NCBI GenBank assembly: GCA_018780645.1
Contig: JADMJJ010000035.1
Location: 1 to 48,245, forward strand
Reading direction: 5' to 3'
Source: Burkholderiaceae bacterium
GTDB taxonomy: Bacteria; Pseudomonadota; Gammaproteobacteria; Burkholderiales; Burkholderiaceae_C
DNA length: 48,245 nucleotides
This document shows, one piece after another, positions 43,475-48,245 of this stretch. A program made the translations under genes and the position numbers. The notes beneath the pieces are model-generated. The model had not been told where the DNA came from and searched no databases. It saw nothing but the letters and a program-made list of their open reading frames with translations. Each line of letters begins with the position of its first letter. Position 1 is the first letter of the stretch.

Positions 43475-43927
43475 ATGAAACCCACCCCCAGCGGCTGGCC
43501 CCGCCTGTCCTCGGGCCTGACCTACAAGGAGCCGGCCGAGATGCTGGACTGGCTGTGCCAGGCCTTCGGCTTCGAGATCCGGCTCAAGGTCGAGGGCGAG
43601 GACGGTGCCCTGCTGTACAGCGAGCTGGCCTATGGCGAGGCGCTGATGATGCTCAACGGCGAGCGCTTGGGCCCGGAGCTGCGCTTCGGCATGAAGTTTC
43701 TGAGCCCGGCCACGGCCGGCGGAATCACCCAGCACCTGATGATCTTCGTCGATGACGTCGATGCCCACTGCGCCCAGGCCCGAGCCGCCGGTGCGGTGAT
43801 CGCCGACGAGCCGGCGCTGCACGACTATGGCGAGGCCTACTGGGCCGACCGCAGCTACGGCGCGGTCGATCCCGAAGGCCATCTGTGGTGGTTCACGCAG
43901 CGGGTGCGCAGCGCCAACGAGACGTGA
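43475..43927 (+). CDS. VOC (glyoxalase/bleomycin resistance) family protein
   Basis: Small metal-site fold protein of 150 residues with two beta-alpha-beta-beta-beta modules: GLTYKEPAEMLDWLCQAFGF with LMMLNGERLG, then HLMIFVDDVDAHCAQARAAG with AYWADRSYGAVDPEGHLWWF. It matches the PhnB-like/glyoxalase-like subgroup. Substrate unknown. GGAGCGACACG precedes the ATG. Confidence 0.9.
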   Translation: MKPTPSGWPRLSSGLTYKEPAEMLDWLCQAFGFEIRLKVEGEDGALLYSELAYGEALMMLNGERLGPELRFGMKFLSPATAGGITQHLMIFVDDVDAHCAQARAAGAVIADEPALHDYGEAYWADRSYGAVDPEGHLWWFTQRVRSANET

Positions 43928-43962
43928 TGTTTGTCACTGCCGGAATCCACGTTGCGGCCATG

Positions 43963-43978
43963 CCCCTCAAGCAGGGGG
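43963..43978. terminator. Possible bidirectional terminator
   Basis: CCCCT (43963-43967) pairs with AGGGG (43973-43977) around CAAGC and is followed by GGTTT. It lies in the 200-bp gap between the convergent VOC and ilvB genes. The same gap holds distant inverted arms CGACGGTG (44013-44020) and CACCGTCG (44075-44082), and nothing else I recognise. Confidence 0.3.
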
Positions 43979-44127
43979 TTTCGGTGCTCGCGTCGGCGAC
44001 CTAGTATGGAATCGACGGTGGTGAGGCGAGCCAGTGCATCCGCACCAAGCAGAACGACAGTGAAAAAGTGTCGGCACCGTCGCCAACATCAGGCCCTCAG
44101 CGCGCATGCCGTACGCTGGGGGCCGTC

Positions 44128-45873
44128 TCACTTGCGCAGCATGATCTCGTGGTGGCCGGCGCCGGCCGGGATCATGGGGAAGCAGTTCTCCTCGGCGGCC
44201 ACGCGCACGTCAAGGAAATAGGCGGTGTCCGAATTCAGGCAGGCCTGCAGCGCGGCGTCCAGATCCTCGCGCCTGTCGACCCTCGCGGCCTGCCAGCCGA
44301 AGGCCTTGGCCAGGGCCACGAAATCGGGCAGGGCCTCGGTATAGCTGTGGCTGTAGCGGCCGCCATGTATCAGCTCCTGCCACTGGCGCACCATGCCCAT
44401 ATAGCCGTTGTTGCTTAGCACCACCTTGACCGGCGTGCGGTGCTGGGTGGCGGTGCTGAGCTCCTGGATATTCATCAGTATCGACGCGTCGCCGCTGACG
44501 CAGACCACCAGCGCGTCCGGGTGCGCGATCTGCGCACCTATGGCCGCCGGCAGGCCATAGCCCATCGTGCCGGCGCCGCCGGAGCTGAGCCAGCGGCCCG
44601 GGCGCTCCAGCCGGATGTGCTGGGCGGCCCACATCTGGTGCTGGCCGACATCGGTGGCAACGATGGCGTCGCGGCCCTGCAGCTGATGCTGCAGGCGGCT
44701 CATCAGGGCTTGCGGCGCTATGTGCTCGGCGCTGTCTTCAAAGCCCAGCGATTGCTCGGCGCGCCAGCCGGCAATGCGTTGCCACCAAGGCACCAGGTCG
44801 GGATGCGACAGACCCTGCCGCTCCCATTCATTTAGCAGGGCCAGCAGGCTGGCATGGCAGTCGCCGAGCAGGCCGACATCGGCCTTGACAACCTTGCCGA
44901 TCGAGCGTGCATCGATGTCCAGATGGATGATCGTGGCCTCGGGGCAGAAGGCGTCCAGCCGGCCGGTGACGCGGTCATCGAAGCGGGCGCCGACGCAGAC
45001 CACCAGATCGGCATGGTGCATGGCCAGATTGGCCTCCAGGGTGCCGTGCATGCCCAGCATGCCGAGGAACTGCGGGTCCGAAGCCGGGTAGGCGCCCAGG
45101 CCCATCAGGGTCAGCGTGCAGGGCGCGCCGCTGATCTGAACCAGACGCTTGAAGGCGGCGCAGGCCGCCGCGCCGGAGTTGATCAACCCGCCGCCGCCAT
45201 AGAAGATCGGGCGTTTGGACTGCCGCAGCAAGTCCACCGCAGCGGCCACCTGCTCATGGGACACCGCGGGTAGGGCGGGTATCAAGACCCGACCCTGTGG
45301 CGCGGCGGCCAGCGGTGCCAGCTGCACGTCCTTGGGTACATCGACCAGCACCGGCCCGGGGCGACCGGCAGCGGCGGTGGCGTGGGCCCGCGCAATCGTC
45401 GTGCTCAGCTCCTCGACCCGCAGCACCTGGGCATTCCATTTGGTCACCGGACGCGAGATGCCGATGGCGTCGCATTCCTGGAAGGCATCGGTGCCGATCG
45501 CCGTGGTCGCCACCTGGCCGCTGATGCACAGCACGGGAATGGAGTCGCACAGCGCGTCCAGCAGGCCGGTGGTGGTGTTGCTCATGCCCGGGCCGGAGGT
45601 GACGAAGACGACGCCGACCCGGCCGGTGGTGCGCGCATAGCCCTGGGCGGCATGCACCGCCGCCTGCTCATGGCGCACCAGGATGTGGCGCAGCCGCGGC
45701 TCGGCATGTAGTGCGTCATACAAGGGCAGCACCGCGCCACCGGGGTAGCCGAAAACGGTGTCGACGCCCAGATTCAGCAGGGTCGCGATCAAGGCGTCGG
45801 CGCCGTTCGTTTGACGCTGGGCCGGCAAGTCGGGGGGGGCGGGCGGGGTGGGGGATTCGAGCAGGGCATTCAT
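44128..45873 (-). CDS. ilvB: Acetolactate synthase large subunit
   Basis: Thiamine diphosphate enzyme of 581 residues that condenses pyruvate with pyruvate or 2-ketobutyrate, the first common step of branched-chain amino acid synthesis. The catalytic Glu is E69 (VRHEQAAVHAAQGYAR). The cofactor site shows GDASILMNIQELSTA with NNGYMGMVRQWQ, and the FAD region GARFDDRVTG. No small regulatory subunit gene follows, unlike the housekeeping ilvBN pair, so this is probably an extra, catabolic or specially regulated copy. It is divergent from an Lrp/AsnC regulator with only 100 bp between, suggesting control by an amino acid. Confidence 0.93.
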   Translation of the reverse strand: MNALLESPTPPAPPDLPAQRQTNGADALIATLLNLGVDTVFGYPGGAVLPLYDALHAEPRLRHILVRHEQAAVHAAQGYARTTGRVGVVFVTSGPGMSNTTTGLLDALCDSIPVLCISGQVATTAIGTDAFQECDAIGISRPVTKWNAQVLRVEELSTTIARAHATAAAGRPGPVLVDVPKDVQLAPLAAAPQGRVLIPALPAVSHEQVAAAVDLLRQSKRPIFYGGGGLINSGAAACAAFKRLVQISGAPCTLTLMGLGAYPASDPQFLGMLGMHGTLEANLAMHHADLVVCVGARFDDRVTGRLDAFCPEATIIHLDIDARSIGKVVKADVGLLGDCHASLLALLNEWERQGLSHPDLVPWWQRIAGWRAEQSLGFEDSAEHIAPQALMSRLQHQLQGRDAIVATDVGQHQMWAAQHIRLERPGRWLSSGGAGTMGYGLPAAIGAQIAHPDALVVCVSGDASILMNIQELSTATQHRTPVKVVLSNNGYMGMVRQWQELIHGGRYSHSYTEALPDFVALAKAFGWQAARVDRREDLDAALQACLNSDTAYFLDVRVAAEENCFPMIPAGAGHHEIMLRK

Positions 45874-45973
45874 GTGCGCTACTGTGCCCAGGTCGGTCCG
45901 GTAAAGGTTTCTTTGTTTTTTGAACTTCTGGTGGAATTCGGAAAAATTTGCCGGTGATTGTCATAATCAAAGC
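45874..45973. promoter_or_regulatory. AT-rich divergent ilvB-lrp promoter region
   Basis: This 100-bp gap is the most AT-rich stretch in the region, typical of Lrp-family binding sites. TTTTTTGAA (45915 onward) and TTCGGAAAAA (45938 onward) form an imperfect dyad around CTTCTGGTGGAA. CATAAT (45962-45967) ends 6 bases before the lrp ATG and could serve as a -10 for a leaderless transcript. Confidence 0.45.
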
Positions 45974-46435
45974 ATGAAACTCGACAAGTTCGACATTTCC
46001 ATACTGGAAGCGCTGCAGCAGGACGCGCGCATCAGCCTCGCCGAGCTCAGCGCCAAGGTCGGGCTGACCAGCTCACCCTGCTGGACCCGCGTCAAGCGCA
46101 TGGAGGAGGCGGGTGTGATCGAGGGCTATTCGGTGCGCGTCAATGCCGCGGCCGTGGGACTGTCGGACACGGTGATCGTGCACGTGACCTTGGACAGCCA
46201 TTCGGACGAGGCCCTGTTCAACTTCGGCCGTGCGCTTGAGGGCATACCCGAGGTGCTGGAGGCCTTTCTGGTCTCGGGCGACTATGACTACTTCATCCGC
46301 ATCGCCGTCAGCGACACGCGCGACTATGAGCGCCTGCTGCGCGAGCGGCTGTACAAGATCCCGGGGATACGACACAGCAAGTCCAGCTTCGTGCTGCGGC
46401 AGCTGAAGCAGAGCCATCTGCCACTGAGACGATGA
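45974..46435 (+). CDS. Lrp/AsnC family transcriptional regulator
   Basis: Regulator of 153 residues with the family layout: helix-turn-helix at about 5-55 (LDKFDISILEALQQDARISL; AELSAKVGLTSSPCWTRVKR) and the AsnC ligand-binding domain (VPEVLEAFLV-like GIPEVLEAFLVSGDYDYFIR). Such proteins sense amino acids as octamers. The divergent acetolactate synthase gene is the likely target. ATG 45974 fits the family start (MKLDKFD); no ribosome-binding sequence is seen. Confidence 0.95.
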   Translation: MKLDKFDISILEALQQDARISLAELSAKVGLTSSPCWTRVKRMEEAGVIEGYSVRVNAAAVGLSDTVIVHVTLDSHSDEALFNFGRALEGIPEVLEAFLVSGDYDYFIRIAVSDTRDYERLLRERLYKIPGIRHSKSSFVLRQLKQSHLPLRR

Positions 46436-46510
46436 CAGAAGATGACGACCCTGGGGGTGAGCCGGGTTCGGCACGCTTTGTGCTGTCGCAATCGGTAGTA
46501 ATCCCTGACA

Positions 46511-46546
46511 GTGGTGCCGATCAATGGTCCTAGACTGCGGCACCAC
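46511..46546 (+). promoter_or_regulatory. 9-bp inverted repeat in the DppA leader
   Basis: GTGGTGCCG (46511-46519) and CGGCACCAC (46538-46546) are perfect arms separated by 18 bases that include TAGACT (46531-46536), a possible -10 with CTGACA (46505-46510) 20 bases before it. It could be an operator or, if transcribed, an RNA hairpin 25 bases before the start codon. Confidence 0.45.
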
Positions 46547-46571
46547 ATGACACATCCCTGGGAGCGATTGC

Positions 46572-48164
46572 ATGAACAAGCGGTCCAAACTGAATACTGG
46601 CCTCTGCGTCCTGGCGCTTGCCGCCGGAGGCGCCCAGGCGGCCACCACCCTGATCTACTGCTCCGAAGCCAGCCCCGAGGGCTTCGATCCGGCCCGCTAC
46701 ACCGCCGGCACGACCATGGATGCCAGCTCGCAGACGATCTTCAACCGTCTGGTCGAGTTCGAGCGCGGCGGCACGACGGTGGTGCCTGCGCTGGCCGAGA
46801 GCTGGTCCGTCAGCCCTGATGGGCTGGTCTACACCTTCAAGCTGCGCCGTGGCGTGAAGTTCCACAGCAGCGAGACATTCAAGCCGACGCGCGAGTTCAA
46901 TGCCGACGATGCACTGTTCAGCCTCGACCGCATGATCAACAAGGACAACGCCTTCCACAAGGCGGCCCCGGCCTCCTATGAGTACGCCAGCGACATGGGC
47001 CTGCCGGCCAATATCGCCAAGCTGGACAAGCCCGATGCGATGACGCTGCGCATCACTTTGAAGAGCGTCGACGCGGCCTTTCTGGCCAATCTGGCGATGG
47101 ACTTTGCCTCCATCCATTCGGCCGAGTATGCCGAGCAGCTGATGAAGGCCGGCCAGGCCGCCGAGCTGAACAACAAGCCGGTGGGCACCGGCCCCTTTGT
47201 GTTCAGGCGCTACGAGAAGGACGCGCAGATTCGGTACGCCGCCTTCAGCGACTACTGGCGTGGCAAGGCGCCGATCGACAATCTGGTGTTCGCCATCACC
47301 AAGGACTCGGCCGTGCGCATGCAAAAGCTCCGGGCCGGTGAATGCCATATCTCCTCCTATCCGAAGCCTGCCGAGGTTGAGGTGCTGAAGAAGGAGGCGA
47401 AGGTCAAGCTGATGCAGCTGCAAGGGTTGAATGTCGGCTACCTGACCTTGAACGTGGCGCGCAAGCCGTTTGACAATGCCGATGTGCGCCGCGCCATCAA
47501 TATGGCCATCAACAAGAAGTCGCTGGTCGAGGCCGTCTACCAGGGCACCGGCGAGGTGGCGAAGAACCCGATTCCGCCGACCATGTGGTCCTACAACAAG
47601 GCGGTCAAGGACTATGCCTACGACCCGGCGGCGGCCAAGGCCCTGCTGGCCAAGGCGGGCTTTCCGAGCGGCTTCGAGACCACGCTTTGGGCGCTGCCGG
47701 TGCAGCGGCCCTACAACCCCAATGGCCAGCAGATGGCCGAGCTGATACAGGCCGACCTGGCCAAGGTCGGCATCAAGGCCAAGATCCAGAAGTATGAGTG
47801 GGCCGAGTACCTGAAGCGGGCCAAGGCGGGTGAGAGCGATATCGGCATGTTCGGCTGGACCGGTGACAATGGCGACCCGGACAACTTCATGGGCAATCTG
47901 CTCAGCTGCTCCGGCGTTGGCGGCTCCAACTACGGCCAGTGGTGCGACAAGGAGTTTGACGGCCTGATCACCAAGGCCAAGCAGACCACCGTGCTGGCCG
48001 AGCGCACCAAGCTCTACGAGCAGGCGCAGCAGGTCTTCAAGCGCGAGGCGCCCTGGGTACCGCTGGCGCACTCGGTCGTCTTCTACCCGATGTTGAAGAA
48101 CGTCGAAGGCTACAAGATGAGCCCCTTCGGCCTGAATCAGTTCTATGGTGTGAGCCTGAAATGA
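46572..48164 (+). CDS. dppA: DppA-like ABC transporter substrate-binding protein
   Basis: Periplasmic peptide-binding protein of 530 residues (SBP family 5). The signal peptide covers about 1-23 (LNTGLCVLALAAGGAQA). The mature part starts TTLIYCSEASPEGFDPARYT and shows ALAESWSVSPDGLVYTFKLR, VGTGPFVFRRY, and the DppA-type segment GWTGDNGDPDNFM with paired cysteines near CSGVGGSNYGQWCDKEFD. DppA binds dipeptides or, in some relatives, haem. GGGAG precedes the ATG. Permease genes would be expected downstream, beyond the window. Confidence 0.94.
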   Translation: MNKRSKLNTGLCVLALAAGGAQAATTLIYCSEASPEGFDPARYTAGTTMDASSQTIFNRLVEFERGGTTVVPALAESWSVSPDGLVYTFKLRRGVKFHSSETFKPTREFNADDALFSLDRMINKDNAFHKAAPASYEYASDMGLPANIAKLDKPDAMTLRITLKSVDAAFLANLAMDFASIHSAEYAEQLMKAGQAAELNNKPVGTGPFVFRRYEKDAQIRYAAFSDYWRGKAPIDNLVFAITKDSAVRMQKLRAGECHISSYPKPAEVEVLKKEAKVKLMQLQGLNVGYLTLNVARKPFDNADVRRAINMAINKKSLVEAVYQGTGEVAKNPIPPTMWSYNKAVKDYAYDPAAAKALLAKAGFPSGFETTLWALPVQRPYNPNGQQMAELIQADLAKVGIKAKIQKYEWAEYLKRAKAGESDIGMFGWTGDNGDPDNFMGNLLSCSGVGGSNYGQWCDKEFDGLITKAKQTTVLAERTKLYEQAQQVFKREAPWVPLAHSVVFYPMLKNVEGYKMSPFGLNQFYGVSLK

Positions 48165-48230
48165 AACGGAGCGGCTTTCCGCTGGGCGGCGGTGGATTTC
48201 GCCTCGCTGCTTCGGGGTGGCAGAGGGGGC

Positions 48231-48245
48231 GGGGGGGGGGGGGGG
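48231..48245 (+). repeat. Terminal poly-G run
   Basis: Fifteen consecutive G residues end the window, preceded by GAGGGGGC. This is probably an assembly or sequencing artefact at a contig end. No gene is seen from 48165 onward. Confidence 0.7.

Overview
The window is GC-rich, densely packed DNA from a Betaproteobacterium. I infer Burkholderiales, probably the Leptothrix/Rubrivivax/Roseateles side, from a Bug-type tripartite tricarboxylate receptor, a DmlR-like LysR, an AcrR/MexEF-type pump, a QseBC-like two-component pair and the codon style. No marker gene is present to fix the genus. No tRNA, rRNA, CRISPR array or intact insertion sequence was found.

Layout. (1) 1-1523: integron integrase with a perfect LexA box at its promoter and a possible attI core at the left edge; composition is visibly less GC-rich than the rest. 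(2) 1633-5337: FAH-family hydrolase, class C beta-lactamase-like serine hydrolase, pirin, TetR regulator. (3) 5338-11667: tripartite RND efflux operon (adaptor, pump, outer membrane factor) divergent from the TetR gene. Its leader carries a strong promoter, two operator-like dyads, an 18-codon ORF and an inverted repeat. (4) 11690-18952: LysR regulator divergent from a five-gene sugar-acid operon (tartrate/D-malate dehydrogenase, Tat-exported receptor, UxaA/GarD-type dehydratase, aldehyde dehydrogenase, HpcH/HpaI aldolase). Between them lies a 269-bp element made of two mirror-image halves. (5) 19066-25033: GGDEF-EAL protein, response regulator, histidine kinase and a DegP/HtrA protease preceded by four 11-bp-phased PmrA/QseB-type half sites. 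(6) 25198-31623: MurA paralogue, periplasmic binding-protein-like protein, large SNF2 helicase. (7) 31664-37951: FecR/LysM protein and CHASE2 hybrid kinase, divergent from a chemotaxis receptor. (8) 38079-42901: three-subunit 2-oxoacid:ferredoxin oxidoreductase operon with a 30-codon ORF bridging two genes by ATGA overlaps. (9) 42907-48164: SET-domain protein, VOC protein, acetolactate synthase large subunit divergent from an Lrp/AsnC regulator, and a DppA-like binding protein. The window ends in a run of 15 G.

Most striking observation: the 12605-12873 element. Its 31-bp ends match at 29 positions and each supplies an AGGGG ribosome-binding sequence and an ATG. Each half folds into its own 15-17 bp stem of different sequence (compensated), while loop motifs are conserved. 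This is either a structured mobile repeat that now provides the start of the LysR gene, or a pair of divergent structured 5' leader RNAs. I do not recognise it as a named family.
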